From the NCBI GenBank assembly GCA_947470805.1, contig CANIVU010000011.1, forward strand, positions 62,001 to 126,000: a stretch of DNA of 64,000 bases, in the 5' to 3' direction. Below are positions 1 to 8,240 of this stretch, piece after piece. How positions within the stretch are numbered: position 1 is the first letter of the stretch; each line of letters opens with the position of its first letter. Source of the stretch: Acidobacteriota bacterium (GTDB lineage: Bacteria; Acidobacteriota; Terriglobia; Bryobacterales; Bryobacteraceae). Both the position numbers and the translations under genes were made by a program. Below the pieces are notes generated by a model. It made no database searches. It was given only the letters and a program-made list of their open reading frames with translations, and had not been told where the DNA came from.

Positions 1-83
1 CCGTCGCCGCCGCGACCAACGATATTCAGGAAGTCGAAATCCCCACCTGGGACGCGCTCCAACAGCAGCAACAGCAGCAGTAG
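1..83 (+). CDS. 3' end of an unidentified gene
   Basis: The reading frame is open from the left edge and stops at a TAG at 81-83, giving the last 26 residues of a protein. The tail is DALQ followed by a run of glutamines (CAA/CAG codons). Too little remains to name a family. The frame is the only open one here and fits a gene entering from the left. Confidence 0.5.
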   Translation, partial: VAAATNDIQEVEIPTWDALQQQQQQQ

Positions 84-124
84 TCGTTCCGCCTGGCGGC
101 GTCTGGAGTTTAGCATCTGCTTGA

Positions 125-382
125 CTGGCAGCGCGCGCAACGGGAAACGCCCAACTGATCGGTAATATCACCCGTTGGTATGGGCTGGTAATCCGAAATG
201 ATTTCGCAACCTTCATCGAATTGAGAACCATGTTTCCGTCAGTCGATTTGGTTGGCGAGCGATTCGTGTTCAACTTAGGTTCGTATCGGCTTATCTGTGG
301 CGTGTCCCTCATTCGACGGAGCTTTTATTTCAAGGCACCACTAACTCAGGCAGAATAAGATAGGGGAGGTTGGAAGCTATGA
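125..382 (+). pseudogene. higB: Decayed HigB-type mRNA interferase toxin
   Basis: Read in the frame of the TGG at 176, this stretch encodes a HigB-family toxin (Pfam HigB_toxin). It shows WYGLV, then FATFIELRTMFPSVD, VFNLGSYRLI and LTQAE. The family normally ends in LTHAEYD; here the Tyr codon is replaced by TAA at 356-358, and the frame then continues DRGGWKL to TGA at 380-382. The N-terminal family motif around HP and a start codon are not recognisable, and the usual His of THAEYD is Gln. The ancestral TGA overlaps the antitoxin ATG by four bases, the normal higB-higA layout. The toxin should be inactive. Family assignment comes from motif recall but is strong because several motifs occur in order. 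Confidence 0.8.
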
Positions 383-771
383 TTGTGGAAACGGAGTATG
401 TCGAACTCTTGGTAGCCCATCGGCCAGCCAAACCCAGAAATCGTGCGGATTTGGCCGAAATGACGGCGCTCTTGGAGAGCCTCGCGGCCAACGAAACTCC
501 CCAATCGCCCGCCGTCGAACGGTTCATCGAAACGCTGACCGCTCTCGTTATGCAATATGAGGAAGAGATAGAGCCGTCGCCCACGGTAGCGCCCGCCGAA
601 CTCCTCCAATAACTGATGGAAGAACACAACCTACGCCAAGCCGATCTGGTGCCCATCTTCGGCAGCAAGTCTTACGTCAGCCAGGTCCTCTCCGGCCACC
701 GCCCCATCAGCCGCGCAGCCGCCGCCAAACTCGCCATCCATTTCCGCGTCGCCCCCCACACCTTTCTGTAA
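379..771 (+). pseudogene. higA: HigA-type antitoxin split by an in-frame stop
   Basis: From ATG 379 the frame runs 77 codons to TAA at 610-612, then continues in the same frame from ATG 616 to TAA 769-771. The second part encodes a typical HigA XRE-type helix-turn-helix: LMEEHNL, QADLVPIFGS, YVSQVLSGHRPIS, FRVAPHTFL. The first part is the usual acidic helical N-terminus. One codon, between LLQ and LMEEHNL, has become a stop. With the decayed higB just upstream, this is most simply a dead toxin-antitoxin module. The 51-residue downstream part could still be made from ATG 616, but I see no good ribosome binding site for it. Confidence 0.8.
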
Positions 772-1140
772 CCTGCCGCCACCGCAGCGTCTCCCAATAG
801 CCCCCCCTAAACCGGTACCGGCGACCCAACTCCGCTCGCGGAATCACCAATCGTCCCCGCTCACCGTTACCTCCGCCGGCGTCTGGCGCAAAAAGGCAAT
901 AAATTGTCCCCCTTTCCCCGTCGGAACCACGCCCGCGATCGATGGCACCACAAACTTCGGGCGTAATGCGGGCCACCACGTCCGTACCGCTCGCCAAACG
1001 CCGCGCCCCCACGCGCATAACCCCGCCAGCAACCAATAGAATTAATGGTCCAACCTCTACTCCCTTGCAACCCCGAAACGTATGACCTGCCCCGCCGCCC
1101 CCCGCCGTGCAGTATAGTCTCTAGCATCGGTTCCCATTCC
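772..1140 (+). other. Intergenic stretch, no gene supported
   Basis: About 370 bases between the broken higA and the amidohydrolase. Short minus-strand frames exist, but their translations are Arg/Gly-rich and look like shadows of GC-rich DNA. I see no RNA gene or clear terminator. It may be debris of the same decay that hit higBA. Confidence 0.4.
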
Positions 1141-2016
1141 ATGACTCGCCGAGACCTCTTGGCCGCCGCCGCGGCCACCACGACCATGAGCGCCGCACCC
1201 AACTACCGCATCCTCGATCCCCACGTCCACGTCTACAAAAAGGACCCCCGCTTCCCTTACTGGAAGGGCAACCCCTCCCACCCCCAGGACGACAAGTCCC
1301 CCGAAATGCTGATCGAACTGATGAAGGCCAACGGCGTCGCCAAAACCGTCATCATCCAGGTTCGCCACTACATGTTCGACAACTCGTTTCTGCTCCACAC
1401 CTTGAAACAGTACCCCCAATATTTCCAGGGCGTCTGTCGCGTCAATCCCGAAAACCCCGACGCGCCCGAACACTTGGCCGAACTCACCCAGGCCGGCTGC
1501 CGTGGTGTCCGTCTGAGCCCCGCCGCCAACGCCAGCGGCGATTGGATCAACGGCCCGCTCATGAAGCCCCTCTTCAAACGCTGCGACGAGTTGAAGGTGC
1601 CCATGACGCTCCTCGCTCCCATCTCCCGCATGCCCGAAATCGGCAAGCTCATCGACCAGTTTCCCGATCTCACCGTCGTCATCGATCACATGGCCGACAC
1701 GCCCGTCGACCAGCCCGCCGAGCTCGAAAAACTGATCGCCCTGAAGCGCCACCCCAAAGTGTTCGTCAAGGTTTCCCACACTTGGGCCCTGTCGAAACAA
1801 GCCTTCCCCTGGACCGACTCCCAGGCCCACGTCAAACGCCTCCACCAGGCCTTCGGCCCGCAACGCCTCATGTGGGCGACGGATTGGCCGGTGTGTCTCC
1901 CCCACGCCACCTACGCCCAAACACTCGCCGTCGTTCGTGATGAAATGAAGTTTCTGAACGAAGAAGACAAGATGTGGATGCTGTCGAAAACAATTGAGCG
2001 TGTCTGGCCCCTATAA
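1141..2016 (+). CDS. Tat-exported amidohydrolase (amidohydrolase_2 family)
   Basis: A 291-residue TIM-barrel metal-dependent hydrolase of the amidohydrolase_2 / L-fuconolactonase-like group. The ATG at 1141 gives MTRRDLLAAAAATTT, a twin-arginine-like signal, so I prefer it to the upstream ATG at 1045, whose extra residues are unrelated to the family. Visible motifs are the strand-1 metal site DPHVHVY, GVRLSP, the strand with VIDHMA and the late ATDWPVC aspartate motif. It probably hydrolyses a lactone or a similar cyclic or ester substrate in the periplasm; the substrate cannot be told. The end overlaps the next gene's start, so the two are probably cotranscribed. Confidence 0.8.
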   Translation: MTRRDLLAAAAATTTMSAAPNYRILDPHVHVYKKDPRFPYWKGNPSHPQDDKSPEMLIELMKANGVAKTVIIQVRHYMFDNSFLLHTLKQYPQYFQGVCRVNPENPDAPEHLAELTQAGCRGVRLSPAANASGDWINGPLMKPLFKRCDELKVPMTLLAPISRMPEIGKLIDQFPDLTVVIDHMADTPVDQPAELEKLIALKRHPKVFVKVSHTWALSKQAFPWTDSQAHVKRLHQAFGPQRLMWATDWPVCLPHATYAQTLAVVRDEMKFLNEEDKMWMLSKTIERVWPL

Positions 2017-2785
2017 GATCCCTGGCCGCCGGCGCCCCATTCGCGCCGTCCGCTTCTCACCCTTGAAACCGGTGCGCAAGGTGCTCTACGTCCACGGCTA
2101 CGGCGAGCACAAGGAGATGCTCAACTACCGTTTCCTGAGCGATGCCCTCACCGCCCACGGCTTCGAAGTCCACGGCTTCGACCTCCCCGGTCACGGCGAA
2201 GAGCGCGAACTCCCCAAGGTCTGGACGCTCCTGCGCGAAGACATGCACGCCGTCTACGAACACGTGCAACCCGACGCGGTGATCGGGCTCAGCCTCGGCT
2301 CCATCGTCGTCCTCGATTGGGCCATCCACCACAACATCACCGTTCCCCTGGTCACCATCGGCGCCCCGCTCGGCAAAGTCGGCGTCAGCCCCATGGTGCT
2401 CCTCTTCGGTAAACTCCTGTCGATGATCGCCCCCAAGGCCAACCTCTCCCCCAAGCTCGGCGTCAAAGACGTCAGCCGCGACCGCGCCCTCGTCGACACC
2501 TACCTCGCCGACCCGCTCTTCCACCAGCGCGCCACAGGTCCGGCCATCTCCATGTTCTTCGAGGTAGTGCGCAACGTCCGCCGCAACGCCCAGTCCATCC
2601 AATCGCCCCTTCTAATGCTCCATGGCGCGGCCGACACCCTGGCTCACCCCCACCCTCATTTCCTCGACCGCACCAACAGCCCTCGCCGAGAAAAGATCCT
2701 CTACCCCGGCGCGCGCCACAACCTGTTCCTGGAGACCAATCGCGACGAAGTCTTCGCCGACATCGTTCGCTTCCTCCATGCCTGA
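1994..2785 (+). CDS. Alpha/beta hydrolase, monoacylglycerol lipase-like
   Basis: A serine hydrolase of the Hydrolase_4 / PldB lysophospholipase group. The fold starts with the strand VLYVHGYGEH, and the nucleophile elbow is GLSLGS with Ser about 100. The likely acid is Asp about 214 in HGAADTL and the base His about 242 in GARHNLF, in the right order and spacing. There is no ATG near the beginning: the TTG at 1994 or GTG at 2000 must be used, both overlapping the end of the amidohydrolase gene. No signal peptide is visible, so it is probably cytoplasmic. The last codons overlap the start of the DNA glycosylase gene. Confidence 0.82.
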   Translation: MSVSGPYKIPGRRRPIRAVRFSPLKPVRKVLYVHGYGEHKEMLNYRFLSDALTAHGFEVHGFDLPGHGEERELPKVWTLLREDMHAVYEHVQPDAVIGLSLGSIVVLDWAIHHNITVPLVTIGAPLGKVGVSPMVLLFGKLLSMIAPKANLSPKLGVKDVSRDRALVDTYLADPLFHQRATGPAISMFFEVVRNVRRNAQSIQSPLLMLHGAADTLAHPHPHFLDRTNSPRREKILYPGARHNLFLETNRDEVFADIVRFLHA

Positions 2786-3641
2786 ATACCCAGACATCTC
2801 GGTATACATCGAGGCCATCGAGCGCCACGCGCTCGGCCATGCCTTGCAGCAGGTGAAGCTCACCACCCCCTTCCTCCTCCGGACTGTCCAACCGCCGATC
2901 GCGTCCTTCGAACGCCAGACGCTGATCGGCGTCAAACGGGTCGGCAAGCGCATCGCTCTCGGCTTCTCGAGCGGCCAGTGGATGGTGGTCCATCTAATGA
3001 TCGCCGGGCGTCTCCACTGGAACAACAAGCCCCAGGCGCTGGCCACTTGGGTGTTCGACAGCGGCACGATGACCCTCACCGAAGCCGGGTCCAAGCGCCA
3101 GGCCTCGCTGCATCTATTTGAAAAAGAATCAGATATCGCTTCCGTGGACCCGGGCGGATTGGAGGTCTTCACCACGACAGAAGCCGAGTTCGCCGCCCGC
3201 TTCACCGCCGAAAACCACACACTAAAGCGCGCCCTGACCGATCCCCACATCCTCTCCGGCATCGGCAACGCCTTCAGCGACGAGATTCTCCACCACGCCC
3301 AACTCAGCCCGGTGACGCTATCGCAAAAGCTCACCCCCGCCGAACTGGCCCGCCTCCGCGATGCGATCTTCGATCGGCTCAACTACTTCACCGACCTCCT
3401 CCGCCAGCAGACCGGCGCCGGCTTCCCGGAAAAGGTCACCGCCTTCCGCCCGGAGATGGCCGTCCACGGCAAGTTCAAACAACCCTGTCCCCGTTGCTCT
3501 ACACCTGTACAGCGAATTGTGTATGGCGCACACGAAACCAATTACTGCCCCACCTGCCAGACCGGCGGAAAGCTGCTCGCCGACCGGGCTCTCTCCCGCC
3601 TCCTGGGCAGGGATTGGCCCAAGACCCTGAAAGAAGCGTGA
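2778..3641 (+). CDS. Fpg/Nei family DNA glycosylase
   Basis: A 287-residue base-excision repair enzyme (DNA glycosylase/AP lyase). ATG 2778 gives MPEYPD, placing the catalytic Pro2 and Glu3 correctly; anything further upstream would destroy the active site. Then come the lysine in VGKR, the helix-two-turn-helix segment ILSGIGNAFSDEI, and a C-terminal zinc finger with CPRC and CPTC. The finger hairpin reads GAHETNYCPTC, so the arginine usual in Fpg seems to be replaced by another residue, which may affect lesion preference. It starts inside the end of the hydrolase gene (8-base overlap). Whether it acts on 8-oxoguanine (MutM) or oxidised pyrimidines (Nei) is not decidable here. Confidence 0.88.
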   Translation: MPEYPDISVYIEAIERHALGHALQQVKLTTPFLLRTVQPPIASFERQTLIGVKRVGKRIALGFSSGQWMVVHLMIAGRLHWNNKPQALATWVFDSGTMTLTEAGSKRQASLHLFEKESDIASVDPGGLEVFTTTEAEFAARFTAENHTLKRALTDPHILSGIGNAFSDEILHHAQLSPVTLSQKLTPAELARLRDAIFDRLNYFTDLLRQQTGAGFPEKVTAFRPEMAVHGKFKQPCPRCSTPVQRIVYGAHETNYCPTCQTGGKLLADRALSRLLGRDWPKTLKEA

Positions 3642-3648
3642 AAAAAGC

Positions 3649-3984
3649 ATGCAAAACTGCACCAAATGTGGGGCAAAAGGTACACAAAATGCATCATTTT
3701 GCAGCGTTTGCGGTGCAGTTTTTGGACCGCTGACGGCCATTCCTGATAATCCGAAATCATTAATCGCCCTCGGACTGGGCGCCGCCGGCTTCCTGATCTG
3801 CGGTCCGTTCACCGGAATCCCTGCTTTTCTGATGGCCCGATCCATCCTCGCCGGCCCGGTTTCCCCCCGCGATGCGGTACTAGGTAGGCTGGCCTGGTGG
3901 CTCAGCCTAGCCGCTTGCGCCATCTGGTTTTTGATGATCGCCTTCTTCGCCATTGTCACCGGTTCCGGGTGGAGTTTGGTCTAA
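3649..3984 (+). CDS. Small zinc-ribbon membrane protein
   Basis: A 111-residue protein. It opens with a zinc ribbon, C-x2-C at residues 4-7 and C-x2-C at about 18-21 (FCSVCG), followed by two hydrophobic segments: one around SLIALGLGAAGFLICG and one near the C-terminus around WWLSLAACAIWFLMIAFF. The pattern matches zinc-ribbon plus DUF4190-like membrane proteins. It follows the glycosylase by seven bases and is probably cotranscribed. Function unknown. Confidence 0.7.
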   Translation: MQNCTKCGAKGTQNASFCSVCGAVFGPLTAIPDNPKSLIALGLGAAGFLICGPFTGIPAFLMARSILAGPVSPRDAVLGRLAWWLSLAACAIWFLMIAFFAIVTGSGWSLV

Positions 3985-4336
3985 GTCCCGATTTGCGAAC
4001 ATGTTAACGGAAAAACGTAAACGGGAGTGTACAATTGCCCCCTCCTGAGGGCCCGGCTAGTGGCAAAACCTTAAGTTCAATCTTTCCAATCACCTACGCC
4101 ATGTTGTGGATTAATTGAGGAAAACCACAATTAGTAGTTGACCGGGTTCGAAATACCGCTGTATCCTGTAGTTCGCTGGCGAGATACCGCAGTTGTTGGT
4201 AGTTCGTCCCGGGTAGTCTCTCCCGGTTCCTCTCGTCGGCCCGCTTTCCGGTTTCTCCATCCTGTAGATAGCTATAAAAGGTTGGGGGCCGATTCTTGTT
4301 TTTTGCGTTCCAAATCCTCCCCCAAGGTGAATTCAG
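3985..4336 (+). other. Upstream region of nrdAB
   Basis: About 350 bases without a gene, less GC-rich than its surroundings. It holds a spaced inverted repeat TTGTGG (4104-4109) / CCACAA (4125-4130) and a possible promoter (listed separately). I looked for NrdR-box pairs and did not find a convincing match. The plus strand changes from C-rich to G-rich around here. Confidence 0.4.
4138..4167 (+). promoter_or_regulatory. Candidate sigma-70 promoter for nrdAB
   Basis: TTGACC at 4138-4143 and TATCCT at 4162-4167 are separated by 18 bases, 170 bases before the nrdA start. The match is partial and untested. The inverted repeat TTGTGG/CCACAA ends just upstream and could be an operator. Confidence 0.3.
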
Positions 4337-6757
4337 ATGGCGACGACGGCACAGCAAATGAGTATTGGTAACACGCCGACAGCGCAACAGTTGTTTCCGG
4401 ACGTCCGGCCGCAGGTGCCGGAGGCCGCGATGCGTGTGAAGAAGCGCAATGGAGCTTTGGAACCCGTTGATGTTTCCAAGATCATCCGGGCGGTGCAATT
4501 GTGCGGCGCCGGCTTAACCCAGGTCGACCCGATGCGGATCGCGGTCAAGACCATCGGTGGACTTTACGATGGGTCCACGACACGGGAACTGGATCAGCTG
4601 AACATCCAGACCGCGGCATCGTTGATTGCCGAAGAGCCGGAATACTCGCGCCTGGCGGGCCGGTTACTTGCGAATTTTGTGGCGAAGGAAGTGGCGGCGC
4701 AGAACATCTATTCGTTCTCGCAGTCGATTGAGGCCGGTTATAAGGGCGGTCTCATCGGCGATGAGTGCTACGAGTTTGTGAAGGCAAACGCCCGCAAGCT
4801 CAATAGCGCCGTTGATGACCGGAACACCGATCTGTTCGAGTATTTCGGCATTCGCACCGTCTACGATCGGTACCTGTTGAAGGACCCGGAGACGCGCGAC
4901 GTGATCGAGACGCCGCAGTACTTCTTCCTGCGCGTGGCGTGCGGGTTGAGCGTGAACGTCCAGGAAGCGATTGAGTTCTACAAGCTGATCTCGGCGCACG
5001 ACTATATGCCGAGTTCGCCGACCCTGTTCAACTCCGGCACCAAGCATCCGCAGATGTCCAGCTGTTACCTCCTCGATTCCCCCGAGGACAACCTGGAAGG
5101 CATCTACGAACGCTATAAGGACGTCGCGATGCTGTCGAAGTTCGCCGGCGGGATTGGCTTGGCGTACCACCGGATTCGCGCGCGCGGTTCGCTGATCCGC
5201 GGCACCAACGGCCGTTCGAACGGCATTGTTCCGTGGCTGAAGACGCTCGATAGCTCGGTCTGCGCGGTGAACCAGGGCGGGAAACGGAAGGGCGCGGCGT
5301 GCGTCTATCTGGAGCCGTGGCATGCCGATATCGAGGAATTCCTCGAGTTACGCGATAACACCGGCGACGAGGCGCGGCGCACGTATAACCTGAATCTGTC
5401 GAACTGGATTCCCGACATCTTCATGAAGCGCGTGGATGAAGACGGCGTGTGGTCGCTGTTCGATCCGAAGGTGACGCCGCACTTCACCGATCTGTACGGA
5501 CCGGAGTTTGAGGCTGCCTACATCGAGGCCGAATCCAAAGGGCTGTTCATGCGCCAGATGAAGGCGCGCGACATGTACGCCCGGATGATGAAGACACTGG
5601 CGGAAACCGGCAACGGCTGGATGACCTTCAAAGACGCCTGTAACTTGAAGAACAACCAGACGGGCCAGGACAACAACGTCATTCACCTTTCGAACCTGTG
5701 CACGGAGATCACCGAGATCACCAATCAGGGCGAGACGGCGGTCTGCAACCTGGGTTCGGTGAATCTGGCCCGGTATGTGAACGGCGGCGAGTTCGACTTC
5801 GACAAGCTGGCCTACACGGTGCAGTTGGCGGTGCGATTCCTGGACAAGGTCATCGACATCAATTACTACCCGACCAAGGAAGCCGGCGTTTCGAACGCCA
5901 AATGGCGTCCCGTTGGCTTGGGCATCATGGGGCTGCAGGACGTCTTCTTCCAGTTGCGTTTGGCGTTCGACAGTGAGAAGGCCAAGGCCCTGTCGCGGCA
6001 GATTCAGGAAGAGATCTACTACTCGGCGATGGTGACGACGATTGAACTTGCCGAGCAGAGCGGCCCGTTCGCGGCGTTCGAAAAAACCCGTGCGGCCAAG
6101 GGCACCTTCCAATTCGACCTGTGGGGCGTGACGCCTTCGAAGCCCGAGCGGTGGGAAGCGTTGCGGCCGCGGATGATGAAGTCCGGCATGCGGAATTCGT
6201 TGATGATCGCGATTGCGCCGACGGCGACGATTGCCTCCATCGTTGGCTCCTACGAGTGCATCGAGCCGCAGATTTCGAACCTGTTCAAGCGCGAGACGCT
6301 GTCGGGCGATTTCATTCAGATCAATCGCTACCTGGTGAATGAGCTGAAGGCGTTGGGGCTGTGGAACGAAGACCTGCGCAACCGGGTGAAGATGGGCGAG
6401 GGTTCGGTGCAGAACATCGACGAGATCCCCGCTGACATCAAGGACATTTACCGGACGGTGTGGGAAGTGCCGATGCGGGCGTTGATTGACATGGGCGCCG
6501 AGCGGGGGCCGTACATTGACCAGAGTCAGTCGTTGAACTTATTTATTGAGAGTCCGACGATCGGTAAGGTGTCATCTATGTATATGTACGCCTGGAAAAA
6601 GGGGTTGAAGACGACTTACTATCTTCGTTCCCGGCCGGCGTCGAAGATTTCCAAGGCGACAGTGCCGGTGCCCGCTTCGGTGTCGGCTCCGGTTCCGGTG
6701 GCGCAGGCCATCGCTTGTTCGCTCGAAAACCCTGAGAGCTGCGAGGCCTGCCAGTAG
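4337..6757 (+). CDS. nrdA: Ribonucleoside-diphosphate reductase, alpha subunit (class I)
   Basis: The 806-residue large subunit reduces ribonucleoside diphosphates to deoxy forms for DNA synthesis. An ATP-cone allosteric domain (about 35-125, starting VKKRNGALEPVDVSKI) precedes the ten-stranded barrel. Active-site elements include MSSCYLLDSPEDN, the NLCTEI motif (Asn, Cys, Glu of the radical site) and CNLGSVNL. The C-terminal tail ends CSLENPESCEACQ, supplying the CxxC pair that re-reduces the active site. ATG 4337 follows AAGGTGA at a good distance. The nrdB gene starts 15 bases downstream, so the two form an operon. No inteins or breaks seen. Confidence 0.95.
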   Translation: MATTAQQMSIGNTPTAQQLFPDVRPQVPEAAMRVKKRNGALEPVDVSKIIRAVQLCGAGLTQVDPMRIAVKTIGGLYDGSTTRELDQLNIQTAASLIAEEPEYSRLAGRLLANFVAKEVAAQNIYSFSQSIEAGYKGGLIGDECYEFVKANARKLNSAVDDRNTDLFEYFGIRTVYDRYLLKDPETRDVIETPQYFFLRVACGLSVNVQEAIEFYKLISAHDYMPSSPTLFNSGTKHPQMSSCYLLDSPEDNLEGIYERYKDVAMLSKFAGGIGLAYHRIRARGSLIRGTNGRSNGIVPWLKTLDSSVCAVNQGGKRKGAACVYLEPWHADIEEFLELRDNTGDEARRTYNLNLSNWIPDIFMKRVDEDGVWSLFDPKVTPHFTDLYGPEFEAAYIEAESKGLFMRQMKARDMYARMMKTLAETGNGWMTFKDACNLKNNQTGQDNNVIHLSNLCTEITEITNQGETAVCNLGSVNLARYVNGGEFDFDKLAYTVQLAVRFLDKVIDINYYPTKEAGVSNAKWRPVGLGIMGLQDVFFQLRLAFDSEKAKALSRQIQEEIYYSAMVTTIELAEQSGPFAAFEKTRAAKGTFQFDLWGVTPSKPERWEALRPRMMKSGMRNSLMIAIAPTATIASIVGSYECIEPQISNLFKRETLSGDFIQINRYLVNELKALGLWNEDLRNRVKMGEGSVQNIDEIPADIKDIYRTVWEVPMRALIDMGAERGPYIDQSQSLNLFIESPTIGKVSSMYMYAWKKGLKTTYYLRSRPASKISKATVPVPASVSAPVPVAQAIACSLENPESCEACQ

Positions 6758-6772
6758 GCAGAAAGAAATAAC

Positions 6773-7771
6773 ATGATTCTCGATCCTGGTTTTAACCTGA
6801 CCCTTCGGCCGATGAAGTACCCGGGCTTTTACGAAATGTACAAGACCGGTATTAAGAACACGTGGACGGTGGAAGAAGTCGATTTCTCCACCGACGTGAC
6901 CGACCTTCGCCAGAAGATGAATCCGGCGGAGCAGCACCTGATTAAGCGCCTCGTCGCCTTCTTTGCCACGGGCGATTCGATCGTCGGCAACAATCTGGTG
7001 CTGAACCTGTACAAGCACATCAACTCGCCCGAGGCGCGGATGTACCTGTCGCGGCAGCTCTATGAAGAAGCCGTGCACGTGCAGTTCTACCTGACGCTGC
7101 TCGACACCTATATTCCCGATTCGAACGAACGCGCTGCGGCGTTTTCGGCCGTTGAGAACATCGAATCTATCAAGCATAAGGCCGATTTCTGCTTCAAGTG
7201 GATCGACTCCATCAACCAGATGGACTCGATTGAGACCGAAGCGGACATGAAGAACTTCCTGCTGAATCTGGTCTGTTTTGCGTGCTGCATTGAGGGGCTG
7301 TTCTTCTTTGCCGCCTTTGCCTACGTCTACTTCCTGCGGAGCCGCGGGTTGCTGCAGGGCTTGGCCACCGGGACCAATTGGGTGTTCCGCGACGAGAGCG
7401 CGCACATTGATTTTGCGCTCGAAGTGATCGCGACGGTGCGCCGGGAGCGGCCGCACCTGTTCGACGGGGAGCTTGAAGGGCGTGTGAAGGAGATGATCCG
7501 CGACGCTGTGGACTGTGAAGCCAAGTTCGCCGACGACACGCTTTCGGGCGGGGTCAGCGGGTTGTCGAGCGCGTCGATGCGGCAGTATCTGGAGTACATC
7601 GCTGATCGCCGGTTGGCGGCTTTGGGCATTGCTCCGATGTATAACTCGAAGAACCCGTTCGACTTCATGGAACTGCAGGATGTGCAGGAGTTGACGAACT
7701 TCTTCGAACGCCGGGTGAGCTCCTATCAGGTGGCGATCACCGGCGAAGTGAATTTCGCGGAAGAGTTCTAA
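6773..7771 (+). CDS. nrdB: Ribonucleoside-diphosphate reductase, beta subunit (class I)
   Basis: The 332-residue ferritin-like subunit that generates the radical used by NrdA. Diiron ligands are visible: Asp in FATGDSIVGN, Glu and His in EEAVHVQFY, Glu in CCIEGLFFF and Glu/His in RDESAHIDF. In EAVHVQFY the Tyr sits seven residues after the Glu, the position of the radical tyrosine of E. coli NrdB, so this is the tyrosyl-radical type and not the chlamydial type with Phe. The C-terminus ends NFAEEF, an aromatic acidic tail as used to dock on NrdA. A strong terminator follows. Confidence 0.94.
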   Translation: MILDPGFNLTLRPMKYPGFYEMYKTGIKNTWTVEEVDFSTDVTDLRQKMNPAEQHLIKRLVAFFATGDSIVGNNLVLNLYKHINSPEARMYLSRQLYEEAVHVQFYLTLLDTYIPDSNERAAAFSAVENIESIKHKADFCFKWIDSINQMDSIETEADMKNFLLNLVCFACCIEGLFFFAAFAYVYFLRSRGLLQGLATGTNWVFRDESAHIDFALEVIATVRRERPHLFDGELEGRVKEMIRDAVDCEAKFADDTLSGGVSGLSSASMRQYLEYIADRRLAALGIAPMYNSKNPFDFMELQDVQELTNFFERRVSSYQVAITGEVNFAEEF

Positions 7772-7790
7772 AGTTCGCTTGGTGCGAGGG

Positions 7791-7828
7791 CGGCCCCGGC
7801 TGGGAAACTGGCCGGGGCCGTTTTTATT
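7791..7828 (+). terminator. Rho-independent terminator after nrdAB
   Basis: CGGCCCCGGC at 7791-7800 pairs perfectly with GCCGGGGCCG at 7811-7820 across a 10-base loop, followed directly by TTTTTATT. It also lies just beyond the end of the convergent minus-strand gene. Confidence 0.9.
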
Positions 7829-7840
7829 AGTGGGGTGGAG

Positions 7841-8194
7841 TTATTTTTCGTGCGTGAGGGCGCGGACAGCGTCGATGGCCAGGACGGCGGCGTGCTTGGA
7901 TTCGTTGGGGAGACCGTCTAACAGCTCTTCGAGTTGGGCCGCGGTCAGGGTGGCTAATTGAGGGAGTGTCTTGCCGGTGGCCCATTCGGCTAACGCAGAG
8001 CCGGCGGCGATCGACGCCGTGCAGCCCTTGGCCTGGAAAGCCGTCTGGGTGATCACACCGTCTTCCACCAGCGCGCTGAAGCGGAGTATATCGCCGCAAA
8101 TGGGGTTCATCACTTCAACCTGTCGCGCAGGCCAGGGTAGTACTCCGACGCACTTGGGCTCGCGAAAGTGTTGCAAAAGTGTGGCGCTATACAT
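7841..8194 (-). CDS. NifU/SufU-like iron-sulfur scaffold protein
   Basis: A 117-residue IscU/NifU N-terminal-type protein, which in this family holds a nascent Fe-S cluster for transfer to apoproteins. The first ligand motif NPICGD and the second KGCTAS are present. Where the third cysteine is expected (family pattern roughly HCxxLAxDAL) the sequence reads SKHAAVLAIDAV, so that Cys appears to be Ala. No sufS, iscS or other suf gene is adjacent. It may still hold a cluster with another ligand, or act as a carrier. It is divergent from the thioredoxin gene. Confidence 0.82.
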   Translation of the reverse strand: MYSATLLQHFREPKCVGVLPWPARQVEVMNPICGDILRFSALVEDGVITQTAFQAKGCTASIAAGSALAEWATGKTLPQLATLTAAQLEELLDGLPNESKHAAVLAIDAVRALTHEK

Positions 8195-8240
8195 GCGATA
8201 ATTCCCTATCCCCGTTCTTTAATTATTGTAATCCTCCCCC

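Noticed and set aside
57-83. CAA/CAG run as a microsatellite
   Set aside because: It is in frame at the end of an open reading frame and simply encodes a glutamine tail.
707-1036. Minus-strand frames of about 60-110 codons in the region after higA
   Set aside because: Translations are Arg/Gly/Trp-rich without motifs, typical of out-of-frame reading in GC-rich DNA.
4085-4135. NrdR boxes upstream of nrdAB
   Set aside because: The spaced TTGTGG/CCACAA repeat does not match the NrdR consensus and I found no second box at the right distance.
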